From assembly GCF_042688525.2 (NCBI RefSeq), contig NZ_JBHWAB010000001.1, positions 1,612,001 to 1,676,000 of the forward strand: a stretch of DNA of 64,000 bases, read 5' to 3'. The notes below the pieces were generated by a model. The model did not search any database, was not told the origin of the DNA, and saw only the letters and a program-made list of their open reading frames with translations. Positions 36,604 to 46,111 of this stretch are shown here, one piece after another (position 1 is the stretch's first letter; every line of letters begins with the position of its first letter). The position numbers and the translations under genes were made by a program. This DNA is from Haloimpatiens sp042688525. GTDB taxonomy: Bacteria; Bacillota; Clostridia; Clostridiales; Clostridiaceae.

Positions 36604-36681
36604 TACTGGAAGCCTGTTTGCAAGACTTATAGTCATAAGAAGACAATAACAAATGATAGATGTGTTGAATACGAATATTAA
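36604..36681 (+). pseudogene. Second HNH C-terminal remnant
   Basis: Encodes YWKPVCKTYSHKKTITNDRC and VEYEY before a stop, clearly related to the tail WQPLCKKCHDKKTMTKDRY of the HNH gene at 35589-35942, but diverged. Only this tail is present. Confidence 0.6.
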
Positions 36682-36903
36682 AATATTTTCACAAAATTTT
36701 AAATAAATACTGTTTTGGAGGGGGGAGCAAAATCTCTACAACCCCCTTCTACAAAGACCGCCGCCCTTCACGTGTGAATTTTCGTAGAATTAAACAGGGG
36801 GGATAGGCAAAAATCCCAAAATATAAAGTTTGAATTAAGTAGCTACAAGCGTTGTGGTTACTTTTTTTTATTGCGTAAAGGTTTAATGAAAGGAGCAGCT
36901 CAT
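36682..36903. other. Non-coding phage border sequence
   Basis: Contains G-rich and C-rich runs (GGAGGGGGGAGC, then ACCGCCGCCC, then ACAGGGGGG) that are unlike the surrounding AT-rich DNA. Such sequence is often seen just before terminase small-subunit genes. The terminase gene is absent and a recombinase accessory gene follows. Confidence 0.4.
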
Positions 36904-37220
36904 ATGACAAGTGATGAAAAAGAAAAAATAAGTGAATTAAGCTTAAAAGGTATGGGGTATAAAAAAATTGCAAACTTCTTAAATCTGACAAGAGATAGTG
37001 TTAGAGAATTTTGTAAGCGTAATGCGTTAGATGGAAGTTCATGTGCTGTTTTGCTCTAAATTTTGAAGAAAAGATAAAAAGAAATTTACTCTGAGCCTAT
37101 TGTAATAAACGTATTAAGCAAAAAGGTAAAGGTAGAACTAGAAGATTTTGTTCTGATGAATACAGACGAAAATGGTGGAATGAAAATCAAGATAAAAGAA
37201 ATCACTCTTACAGAGTTTGA
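36904..37220 (+). pseudogene. HTH / zinc-finger recombinase-associated protein, broken
   Basis: The first part (MTSDEKEKISELSLKGMGYK and NLTRDSVREFCKRNAL) is a sigma-like helix-turn-helix. After a one-base frameshift near 37050 the protein continues FEEKIKRNLL, a TGA at 37092-37094, then AYCNKRIKQKGKGR and RRFCSDEYRRKWWNENQDKR. The TGA takes the place of the first Cys of a CxxC zinc pair. Genes of this type sit next to serine recombinases in phages and ICEs. Confidence 0.65.
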
Positions 37221-37353
37221 TGATGATATATTTGAGAATTTAATTGAAAAAGTAGTAGTTATTACACCAACGCATTTAGAATTTCATCTTAAGAATGGAA
37301 TGAAGGTGGAAGAAGAATTTGTTAAAAAGAAAGGTATTAAAGGATTACAGTAA
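37156..37353 (+). pseudogene. Serine recombinase C-terminal fragment
   Basis: The segment TEFDDDIFENLIEKVVVITP and THLEFHLKNGMKVEEEF matches the tail of large serine recombinases; compare EFDEELFTQMVEKVMVVSLV at the end of the next gene. The first residues overlap the preceding broken gene in another frame. It is probably the remnant of a second recombinase; elements with two or three in tandem are known. Confidence 0.55.
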
Positions 37354-37365
37354 AGGAGGAGTTTT

Positions 37366-38964
37366 ATGTCTAAGGTTTCAGTAATACCAGCGAAACCAGT
37401 ACAAGTTATAAAAGGTATGCCAGCTCAAACTAAAAAGAGAGTTTGTGCATACTGAAGAGCAAGTATGGATTCAGATGAACAGCTTACAAGCTATGAGATG
37501 AAGGTTACTTATTATGAAAATTACATTAAAAGCAAACCAGAGTATGAGTTTGCTGGAATTTTTGCAGATGAAGGAATATCAGGAACCAATACTAAAAAAC
37601 GTACCCAATTCAATAAGATGATTGAAGCTGCCTTTGAAGGTAAATTTGATATGATAATTACAAAATCAATAAGTAGATTTTCAAGAAATACACTTGATAC
37701 TTTAAAGTATATTAGAACTCTAAAAGAAAAAGGTGTAGGAGTGTATTTTGAAAAAGAGCATATAGATACTTTAGACAGCAAAGGTGAAGTTCTAATTACT
37801 ATCTTGTCCAGTTTGGCGCAAGATAAAAGCAGAAACATATCTGAAAACAGCTGCTGGGGCATAGTCAGAAGATTTCAGCAGGGGAAAGTAAGAGTAAATG
37901 CTAAAAGGTTTTTGGGTTATGATAAAGATGAAGATGGAAATCTAATTATAAATGAAGAACAAGCTAAAGTTGTAAGAAGAATATATAGCGAATACCTAGA
38001 AGGAAAAGGAATAAGATCAATAGGAAAGGGACTTGAAAAAGATAAAATATTAAATGGATCAGGCAACAGTAAATGGTATGATTCAACAATTCAAAAGATT
38101 TTAAGAAATGAGAAATATACAGGAGATGCCTTGCTTCAAAAGACAATGACTGTAGATTTCTTAACCCATAAAAGAGTTAAAAATAACGGACAAATTCAAC
38201 AGTACTATGTTGAAGACAGTCATCCAGCAATCATTTCAAAAGAAACATTTCAAATGGTCCAGCAAGAAATAAAAAGAAGAGCAGCACTTGTAGGATATTC
38301 AGAAAAAACAAAAAGCAGATATACCCACAAATATGCCTTCTCAGGCAAAATAATATGCGGCAACTGCGGCAGTAAATTCAGAAGAAAAAGATGGGGCAAT
38401 TGCGAAAAGTATAAAAGGTATGTATGGATATGTGCAAATCACATTGATAATGGACTAGAAGCCTGTGATATGAAAGCAGTAGATGAAGAAAGATTAAAAG
38501 CAGCTTTTATAAAATCCATAAATAAGATTATTGAAAATAAGGATGAGTTTATTGATAAACTGATGAAAAATATAAATAAGGTGTTTGAGAGTAAAGAAGA
38601 TGATACGCAGCTGCAGAAAATAAATAAAAGGCTAGAAGAACTTAAGGAACAGATGATGAACTTGGTAAGGCTGAATGTAAGAAGTGGATTAGATAATCAG
38701 ATTTATGATGAAGAGTATGAAAGGCTATCAGAGAAAATGCAGCAGTTAAAAGAAAAGAAGACGGAGTTTGATAATGTAGAAGCAACAAGGGAGAAGGGGA
38801 TTCAGAAAGTAAAGGAGATTGAGAAGTCGATTAATGGAAGAGAAGATGTTATTAGAGAGTTTGATGAGGAGCTTTTTACGCAGATGGTGGAGAAGGTTAT
38901 GGTGGTTAGTTTGGTGGAGTTGGAGTTTGTGTTTAAGAGTGGTGGTAATATGAAGGAAATATAG
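37366..38964 (+). pseudogene. Large serine recombinase (putative island integrase), TGA-interrupted
   Basis: 533 codons from an ATG after AAAGGAGGAG. The N-terminal catalytic stretch reads RVCAY-TGA-RASMDSDEQLTSYE: the TGA (37453-37455) replaces the usual Cys in AYCRVSTD. The catalytic Ser is codon 33, right after the stop, so restarting at ATG 37465 would lose it. The rest is intact: ITKSISRFSRNTLDTL, the recombinase domain (GKGIRSIGKGL), the zinc-ribbon region CGNCGSKFRRKRWG, and a C-terminal coiled coil. It is the only integrase between the rlmD repeats and probably inserted the island. Confidence 0.85.
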
Positions 38965-39061
38965 TAAAAGTTATATTAAATGGTAAAATATATTTTAAAG
39001 TTATGATATAATGAAAAAAGTTAGAGGGTATTAATTATAAATATTTATATATATAATATTG

Positions 39062-39088
39062 CATCTGCATCCATTTTAGATGTAGATG
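39062..39088 (+). promoter_or_regulatory. Inverted repeat upstream of the HEPN gene
   Basis: CATCTGCATC (39062-39071) and GATGTAGATG (39079-39088) are inverted copies with one mismatch and a 7-bp loop. It lies 57 bp before the next start codon and has no T-run, so an operator is more likely than a terminator. Confidence 0.35.
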
Positions 39089-39145
39089 ACAATGTGTGTG
39101 GAGATAAAATAGATAGACATCATTTATTTAAGAAAGGAGAATAAA

Positions 39146-40555
39146 ATGAAAATATTAGATAACGGTTTTCATTCTTTTAAAAATGCTATAAATTCATTAC
39201 AATATTTAGAAAAAGCAAAGGATCAAAACTATGAATATACACTCAAGGAAATTATAATTTCTCTACATCATTCTGTTGAAACTTTATTTAAGTATATAAT
39301 TAAGAGTACAAATGAGTATTTGCTTTATGAAAATGTTAATGATATATTTTCCCAAAAATCTAAGAATTTTATTGAAAATAAGAATAATGATATTAAATAT
39401 CAAACTATTAAATTTATTGATGCGATTGATAGGGTAATTATATTAAAAAATGAGAAAATGTCATCTAAACAATACAATTTTTTTATAACATTAAATGAAT
39501 ATAGAAATGCATTAACTCATTTTGAACTAGAAACAGAAAATAAGCAAATTGAACATCTTATAGCTAATGTGTTACCCATTATTTATAGAATTTTAAAAAA
39601 CAATATTCCGGAATTTAAAGAATTTGTCAAGAATAACAATTTACAAGCAAATGTAAATAGTATAATTAAGGAAGAATTAAATTGGAAATTAAAACAGCAT
39701 ATTAATTTAGTAAAAAAAATACAAAATGCAGATGCACAAATTAAGTATTATGATAGGAATCCAAAAGAAAAGGAAAAGTTTTTTAAAAATCATAATACGA
39801 AAGAGAAGAATATCAGTTATGAAAAATGTCCTTATTGTAATAAAAATACTTTTATTAGAACGGATACCATAATTATAGGCTTTGAAGAAAAAATATTTTC
39901 TGGTGAGTGTAAATTTTGTGGATTTAAATCAAGTAAAGAAAATGCCTTATTTATTTTTAATGATTTTTCTAGCTATGAATTATATTTAAATGAGTATTTT
40001 ACGTATATTTTTGATATATTAGAAGAGACTATTTGTAATGAAAATAATTTGGACAAGATATTAGAGTTAGAAGAAATTAAAGTGTTAGGACAATTATATG
40101 AATCTAATAAAGAGGAAATAGAAGATGTATTTATACAAATAGTACAAAAGAAAGTTGAAGAACTATGTGAATATTTTGCGGAAGCATATTTTAATAAACA
40201 TGTAAACGGATATGTGGAATATGGAGAAGAAATGTTGACTGAGGGTTCAGTTAGTATAGATTTATCATTAGATGATTTAGAATGTGATAATGAATTGGTT
40301 AATATTATAAATAATATATATGTTTTCACAAATGGAAATTTAGAATTTCTAGATGGTAAGGTGCAATACTCTAACGAATTTGAATATTCAATAATTTATC
40401 CTAATCCTAATTGGGATAATGAAGATACAGAAGGTCCTTGTTATATTCAGGCAGATTATAAATTTGATTCAAGTAATTTTTGGGGAGCATTTGATTTTGA
40501 ACCATATGAAATATCAGATGATGAAGACGACGATAACAACATGTGGAGCATGTAA
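39146..40555 (+). CDS. HEPN and zinc-ribbon protein, probable defence effector
   Basis: 469 residues. Two helical elements, IISLHHSVETLFKYII (36-51) and LNEYRNALTHFELE (116-129), make a HEPN domain with the R-x4-H motif Arg120-His125 of HEPN ribonucleases. A zinc ribbon follows with CPYC (228-231) and CKFC (255-258). The C-terminal 200 residues are acidic and end EDDDNNMWSM. It stands directly before the trypsin-STAND-MBL genes and after the recombinase, a typical cargo place. An RNase effector or toxin is inferred; no exact family was recognised. Confidence 0.55.
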   Translation: MKILDNGFHSFKNAINSLQYLEKAKDQNYEYTLKEIIISLHHSVETLFKYIIKSTNEYLLYENVNDIFSQKSKNFIENKNNDIKYQTIKFIDAIDRVIILKNEKMSSKQYNFFITLNEYRNALTHFELETENKQIEHLIANVLPIIYRILKNNIPEFKEFVKNNNLQANVNSIIKEELNWKLKQHINLVKKIQNADAQIKYYDRNPKEKEKFFKNHNTKEKNISYEKCPYCNKNTFIRTDTIIIGFEEKIFSGECKFCGFKSSKENALFIFNDFSSYELYLNEYFTYIFDILEETICNENNLDKILELEEIKVLGQLYESNKEEIEDVFIQIVQKKVEELCEYFAEAYFNKHVNGYVEYGEEMLTEGSVSIDLSLDDLECDNELVNIINNIYVFTNGNLEFLDGKVQYSNEFEYSIIYPNPNWDNEDTEGPCYIQADYKFDSSNFWGAFDFEPYEISDDEDDDNNMWSM

Positions 40556-40708
40556 TTGTGGTATATAAGGATTAGGAATAATTAAAAATACTTTGATATT
40601 TTATAGCTTAAATTAAATTTCACGAAAATATAAATTAATTAGTATTTATAAAGATAAAAATAGCAAATGAACATGTTAGAAAAAACATTGTATATAGGGA
40701 GGCAATTA

Positions 40709-43615
40709 ATGTTGGATATAAAAAAATATATAGGTAAAATATGTTTAGAAGATGAATCGAAGCATTTAGGAACGGGATTTCTAATAGATAAAAATAAATT
40801 GATAACCGCAAAACATGTTTTTATAAATAATAATATTTCTGATGAAGATGAAAAAAATATAAAAATTTATTTTAAAGAGGTTGAAGAACAAGTTAAAGAA
40901 GTTGGTATTATAAAAATAATAAAGCATGAGAATAGAGATATAGTTATTATTGAATTAGATGAAGAAATGGACGAATATTTTAAAATGGATGTGTCAGATT
41001 TTCATAGTGGTGAAAAATTTATTACTTTTGGTTATTCTGCTAGAAAAAAAACATATGGTGAAAAGATATATGGTCAAATATTAATAGAAGATTTTAAAAA
41101 TAATGAACAGTACGATTTAGATTTACATTGCCCAGATTTTCCTGCATTAAGTACTAAAATGTTTAAAGGAATTTCAGGAGCACCAATAATTTCAGATAAA
41201 AACTATGTTAAAGGAATGATTATTAAAAAACCTGATGGTACAGAATCATTTGCAGGAATAAAATTTTCTAAATCAATAGATTTTTTAAAATTTAATAATG
41301 TTGAAGTGAATTCTTTAGGGGGGGATATTCCTAAAGTTGATGATAAGTATATAAATAGAAAAAAATATGAAAAAGATATAATTGAATTACTTAGTAAAAA
41401 AAAGATTGTACAAGTTTATGGACTTAGTGGAATTGGAAAGACTCAGTTAGTAACACAAATTATAAATTCTGAAAAAAATAAATTTGAAAAAGTTTATTGG
41501 ATTGATATAAAAGATCAAAATGATGGAAAAATTGATTTAAAAAAAGCAATAATATTTGGTAAGAATAAACCTATTAATTTAGAAGAGATTATTAAGAGGT
41601 ATGAAACTTTAATAGTAATTGATAATCTTAATAATAATGCAGAAGATGTATTTGAAAGTTTTAACAATATCCAAGGTAATAGTTCTAAATTGATGATTAC
41701 ATCATTGGAAAAAGTTTTTGAAGAAGAATATACTTATAAGATAGATTATTTAACATTGGAAGAGGCTTATAAGCTATTTGAAAAGGAAAAGCTTGGGAAA
41801 ATTAAGTCAGGGGTGTTAAAGTCGTTTTTAAATGAAATTGATAGGCATCCGCTATTATTAAGACTTATAATAAGTCTATTAAAAAGAGATAAAAATTTAA
41901 AATTAGAAGATATTCAGAATGATTATAAAAATATTCATAAAATAAAAGATAAAAATAAAAATTCGGTTTTTTTTAAGCGAATAGTAGGAAGATATATATA
42001 TGATTATGAAGAAATTCTATCACATATAACAACTATTAATAATTTATTTATTGAAAAAAGTTTCATGAAAAAATTTGGAATTATAGAGTTGCAAGAATTA
42101 ATATCTGCTTGTATAGTAAATGATAATAATACTTATTATTACTATGTTCACAAAATTGTATTAAATTCCTTAAAGGAAATATTAAAGGAAAATAAATATA
42201 TTTTAGAGTTTAAAGAAGTATTAAAAGAGTATTTAGAAAAAAAATTAGATATTAGAGACATATATTATTTTAAATTTCTTTAGAATCACATAGAACTCAT
42301 AGATAAGTTATTTAAAACAGAAAAAGATGACTATATGAAAGTACTATTATGTAATACTATTGCAAATTATAAAAATCAAGATAAGTTTTTGGATGAAGTT
42401 ATAAAAAGTATAGATAACCTAGAGTTAGATTATACAAGGTATTATGATATAAAATTGTTTAGTGAAAAACTTGAATTTGAAGTTAGAAAATTGAAAAAGA
42501 AAGATAAAAAAGAAGGGATTAGTGAAAAAATTGAACAACTGAAAAAAATATTGAATATAAATTTAGATAAAGATATTAAAAATATACTTTTAATAAAGCA
42601 TCATATTGGAAAATTTTATGTTTGGTTACAAGAATATAATGAAGCAGAAAAAATATTCGTTGAAATAAAAAATGTAGATAGTGAGGCATATAGCTCAGTT
42701 TTACAACTTTGTAGAATATATAAAAATTTAGCATCAAGTAAAAAAATTAAATATGATGAAAAAAAGGAATTTATTGATAAAGGTAAGGAGAATATAAAAT
42801 ATATTTTAGATGGAAATAATCAACCTATTACAGTTTTATTAAGTGCATATGAATTAATTTCAAAAAAACCTTTTTATGCTAAAGAATTAATAGAAGAGTA
42901 CTTAAATAAAAGATTTGAAGAATTTGGTGATATCTTAAAAGAATCAATTAATAACGAATTTGATCAAACATATTTAGTACTTAAAGAATTTTCAGGTTGG
43001 TTGTCATATAATAAACCTAATTTTTATAAAAATTTATTGGAGTATTTAGAACCACCTGCATATATAAAAGAAAATAAAAAATTATTATTAGCTTATGGTC
43101 AAATATATTCAAAAGAATTTAGTAGAAAAAAATATCATAATGAAGAATTTGATAAGGAGTTAAATATAGCTGAAACTTATTTAAATCAGTATATATCAAT
43201 GATTGAATTCGACAGAGAAAAATTTAACTTTAAGTTTTTAATCGATCTATATTTAGAGAGTAACAAGTTTAAAGAAGCAGATGAGTTAATAAATGAAATT
43301 TATGACAGTGAAAATCCGTACCATCTTAAATGGAAATGTATTATATATAGAGATAGAAATGATTTCGAAAAAGATTTGGACAAGTCTTTACAATTAATAG
43401 AGAAAGCTATAGATATTATTGAGCAAATTAGTAATAAAGGCAAATATTATATGGCTGCTTTTTATAATGAATATGCGGATACATTAAAGGCAATAGATGA
43501 TAGTAAGTGCATACAAACTCTTAAGAAAGCACTATCTTTTAAGAAAGAAATAAGTGGAAATCTTAAAAGAGATTGGACTGAAAAGTTAGAAGAATGGGAA
43601 AAGGAGTTTGATTAA
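40709..43615 (+). pseudogene. Trypsin-STAND NTPase-TPR protein (Avs1-like), TAG-interrupted
   Basis: One 969-codon frame broken by TAG at 42281-42283. The N-terminal trypsin-like domain has a full triad: His36 (TAKHVF), Asp77 (ENRDIVIIELD) and Ser156 (GISGAPI). The STAND/NB-ARC domain has Walker A YGLSGIGKTQL (238-245) and Walker B LIVIDNLNN. After the stop, NHIELIDKLF continues in frame into helical TPR-like repeats. ATG 40709 is chosen over 40667 because GGGAGG lies between them. With the following MBL gene it resembles AVAST type 1, with protease and STAND fused. The first 524 codons could still make protease plus NTPase without the sensor. Confidence 0.72.
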
Positions 43616-43617
43616 AT

Positions 43618-44826
43618 ATGAATGTTAATATAAAAGTTTTTCCAGCAAAAGGTGGAGATTCAATTTTAGTATCAATAGACAACCAAAAATATAATATACT
43701 AATTGACTCGGGATATAAAAGTACCTATTATGATTATATAATGGATGAAATGAAGTGCTTGGAAGATAATAACAAGCATTTAGATATATTTATCATAACA
43801 CATATAGATAATGATCATATTTTAGGTGGAATAGAATTTTTAAAAAATAATAATTTAAAGAAAAATATTGAGATAGAGAATATTTTATTTAATGGGTATA
43901 GACAAATATTAAGCAAAAAAAACTTAGAGAAAAACTTAGATATTAATTATAAGTGTAGAATGAAAGAGATATCTTCAAGTAGGTATTTTAACACAGATGA
44001 TTTTGAAGAAGATTTTGAAGAAGATTTAGCTGATGTTGGTTATTCAGAAGGTGAATCTTTTTCTGAACTATTATTAAAAGGAAAGTATAATATAAATAGG
44101 AATTATTATAAAGCTGTATTTAAACATAAAGATAATAATAAAAATGTTATAGAAATATCAAATAAAGTTAAGATGATAATCCTTACCCCAACACAAGATG
44201 ATTTAAAAGATTTATTAGATGAATGGGAAAGATACTTAAAAACAGAAGGAATTGAACATGTTGTATGTAAAGAGTCAGAAGATGCTTTTGAATCTTTTGT
44301 TTCAAATTCTGATGATTTTCATGAAGGATTAAATGATGTTTCGAATACAATTTTTGACATAGAAAATTTGGCAAATAAAAATATTACTATAGAAAAAACT
44401 ATAACAAATAAAAGTTCTATAAGTTTTATATTAATAGTAGAAAAAAAGAAATATCTTTTTTTAGGAGATGCTTATTCAGATGAGATTCTAAAATCACTAG
44501 AGGATTTATTAAAATACAATTTAATTGAAGATTTGGATTTTGAAGTATTAAAGGTGCCACATCATGGTAGTAAAAATAATATATCAAGTGGACTATTAAA
44601 AAAAGTAACTTGTAAAAACTACATTATTTCAACTAATGGAGCTCATGGGCATCCTAATAAAGAAACTATAGCTAAAATAATTAAATGGAATAATAAATGT
44701 AAAATATACTTTAATTATAAACTAGATATTATAGATGAAATTAAAAGATGTAGATCAAATAAATATAATTTTCAAATAATAAGTAAGGAGGATTATGATA
44801 GTGATATTTTAGAATTAAATTTTTAG
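43618..44826 (+). CDS. MBL-fold hydrolase of the ComEC/Avs1A type
   Basis: 402 residues. Start FPAKGGDSILVSIDNQKYNI with LIDSGY, metal motif THIDNDHILGG (near 60), LFLGDAYSDE near 282, PHHGSKNN near 317 and STNGAHGHPNKETI near 340. These are the ligands of ComEC/Rec2-type metallo-beta-lactamase folds. A 70-residue acidic insertion (about 110-150) separates the motifs. It starts two bases after the STAND gene, so the pair is one operon. In AVAST type 1, an MBL protein works with a protease and a STAND sensor; this parallel is inference. Confidence 0.8.
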   Translation: MNVNIKVFPAKGGDSILVSIDNQKYNILIDSGYKSTYYDYIMDEMKCLEDNNKHLDIFIITHIDNDHILGGIEFLKNNNLKKNIEIENILFNGYRQILSKKNLEKNLDINYKCRMKEISSSRYFNTDDFEEDFEEDLADVGYSEGESFSELLLKGKYNINRNYYKAVFKHKDNNKNVIEISNKVKMIILTPTQDDLKDLLDEWERYLKTEGIEHVVCKESEDAFESFVSNSDDFHEGLNDVSNTIFDIENLANKNITIEKTITNKSSISFILIVEKKKYLFLGDAYSDEILKSLEDLLKYNLIEDLDFEVLKVPHHGSKNNISSGLLKKVTCKNYIISTNGAHGHPNKETIAKIIKWNNKCKIYFNYKLDIIDEIKRCRSNKYNFQIISKEDYDSDILELNF

Positions 44827-45170
44827 ATGGTGGAACTTTGAGCGGAATATGAATGAAATCATGCAAGATTTTTACTAATTAGAATCCGTTTTTTGATAAT
44901 TAGTAAATAAAAGATAACTATTTTATAAATTAAAAACTATAGTATTAAAAAATTTAGTTATTATTATGAATTCATGGATTTTGATTTTATATTTGTTAAA
45001 AAGTAATTTATAAAAAAGTTAAATAAGGTTGGTAATGAAGGTAAAGATTATCTGAATCCTAGATTTAGGGATTGGCGGATTTTGTATAGAATTAATTAAG
45101 TTTTATAAAAAGAGGAATAAAAATGTTAAAGACAATGTGTTTCCTTTTAATTTCTTAAAACCCCTACATG
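44827..45170. other. Gene-free stretch at the island's right end
   Basis: AT-rich. Contains a short frame near 45030-45095 that would encode EGKDYLNPRFRDWRILYRIN, too short to assign. TAATTAG-type inverted sequence near 44872-44907 gives a weak hairpin. Otherwise nothing. Confidence 0.4.
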
Positions 45171-45212
45171 CACGTTGAGACAGTGGTAAGGCTTAAAAGG
45201 GAACACAGGTAG
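45171..45212 (+). repeat. Putative attR: second copy of the rlmD 3' end
   Basis: CACGTTGAGACAGTGG to GGAACACAGGTAG. In frame it encodes HVETVVRLKREHR and a stop, the same tail as RlmD. The five differences from 21107-21148 are mostly silent. It has no upstream gene body, so it is the displaced end of the original rlmD. Confidence 0.7.
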
Positions 45213-45238
45213 CTAAAATATAGTAATATAAATGATTG

Positions 45239-45275
45239 AAGTCCTTGATGTGTTTATCTACATTCAAGGGCTTTT
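45239..45275 (+). terminator. Original rlmD terminator
   Basis: AAGTCCTTGATG pairs with CATTCAAGGGCTT (one bulge), then TTTT-type sequence. It corresponds to the hairpin after the intact rlmD at 21291-21315. Confidence 0.65.
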
Positions 45276-45391
45276 GTGTATGGGAACATATCTATAAGTT
45301 AAAGTAGTATGGGTAATATATACATAAAACTGATATAAATGAGAAAAATGGTTTGTCTATCATTACATTATTAATTATTTTAGGAGGATTT

Positions 45392-46111
45392 ATGATAGAG
45401 ATATTACTTTTTATTCTATATGCAATACTATGTTTTATAATTTCAAGTTCTGTTCATGAATTAGGTCATATTATTATTGGATTAATGCAAGGGTTCAAAT
45501 TCTATTTATTTATAGCAGGTCCTTTGGGTTTTAAACGCAATGATAAAAATAAAATTGTATTTTATATAGAAAAGAATATTTCTCTTTGGGGAGGACTTGG
45601 AGCAACACTTCCACAAAATGATGATGTCAATAACTTTAAAAAATTTGGACGTGTCCTTTTAGGGGGACCAATTACCTCTATTATAGTTGGAGTTATATGT
45701 TTACCATTAGGTACAATTACAAAAAATATATTTTTATTTCTACTTGGTTCTATGTCATTAGCAATAGGAGTAGCGTGTTTAATTCCTGCAAGAAATGGAG
45801 CATTTTATACAGATGGTGGAAGATGGTTAAGAATGCATAAAAATGTATCAACAAGAACCGTTGAACTTGCAATTTGGAATTTAACACAAAGTGTAATTAT
45901 TCATGACAATTATGAAAAACTAAATTATGATGAAATAATGATTTTGATAAACGATAAAGATGTCAGAACACAATATTTGGGACATTACTATGCTTACTAC
46001 TTTTATAAAGACAACAATGATATTTTAAACATGGAGAAAGAAAAAATTCAATTAGAAAATTTGAAAAGAAAAGTGCCTAAGCAAATGACATCTATGTTTC
46101 GAATAAACTGA
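45392..46111 (+). CDS. M50-like membrane metalloprotease, probably shortened
   Basis: 239 residues. The zinc motif HELGH lies in SSSVHELGHIIIG near residue 23, within the first membrane helix, as in site-2 proteases; LLGGPITSIIVG near 90 and a second hydrophobic pair follow, and FYTDGGRWLRM near 150 carries the possible third-ligand Asp (TDG). The ATG follows TTAGGAGG; an upstream TTG at 45353 is rejected. After the stop, sequence to 46230 encodes broken pieces such as NEEARLYFK and SEFEACEKARDFFYEQEL, which suggests that the helical C-terminus was lost by frameshift. Confidence 0.65.
   Translation: MIEILLFILYAILCFIISSSVHELGHIIIGLMQGFKFYLFIAGPLGFKRNDKNKIVFYIEKNISLWGGLGATLPQNDDVNNFKKFGRVLLGGPITSIIVGVICLPLGTITKNIFLFLLGSMSLAIGVACLIPARNGAFYTDGGRWLRMHKNVSTRTVELAIWNLTQSVIIHDNYEKLNYDEIMILINDKDVRTQYLGHYYAYYFYKDNNDILNMEKEKIQLENLKRKVPKQMTSMFRIN

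Noticed and set aside
35766..37455. TGA codons at Cys positions as selenocysteine or reassigned codons
   Set aside because: One of the genes also has a frameshift, another has lost its catalytic His, and nearby genes are stopped by TAA or TAG. No insertion-type RNA element was seen after the TGAs. Plain gene decay explains them better.
45030..45095. Short frame encoding EGKDYLNPRFRDWRILYRIN
   Set aside because: About 20 codons, no start with ribosome site and no recognised relative; too short to call even as a pseudogene.
21149..45170. tRNA gene as integration site
   Set aside because: No tRNA-like cloverleaf or CCA-ended arm was seen at either border; the rlmD tail duplication explains the borders.
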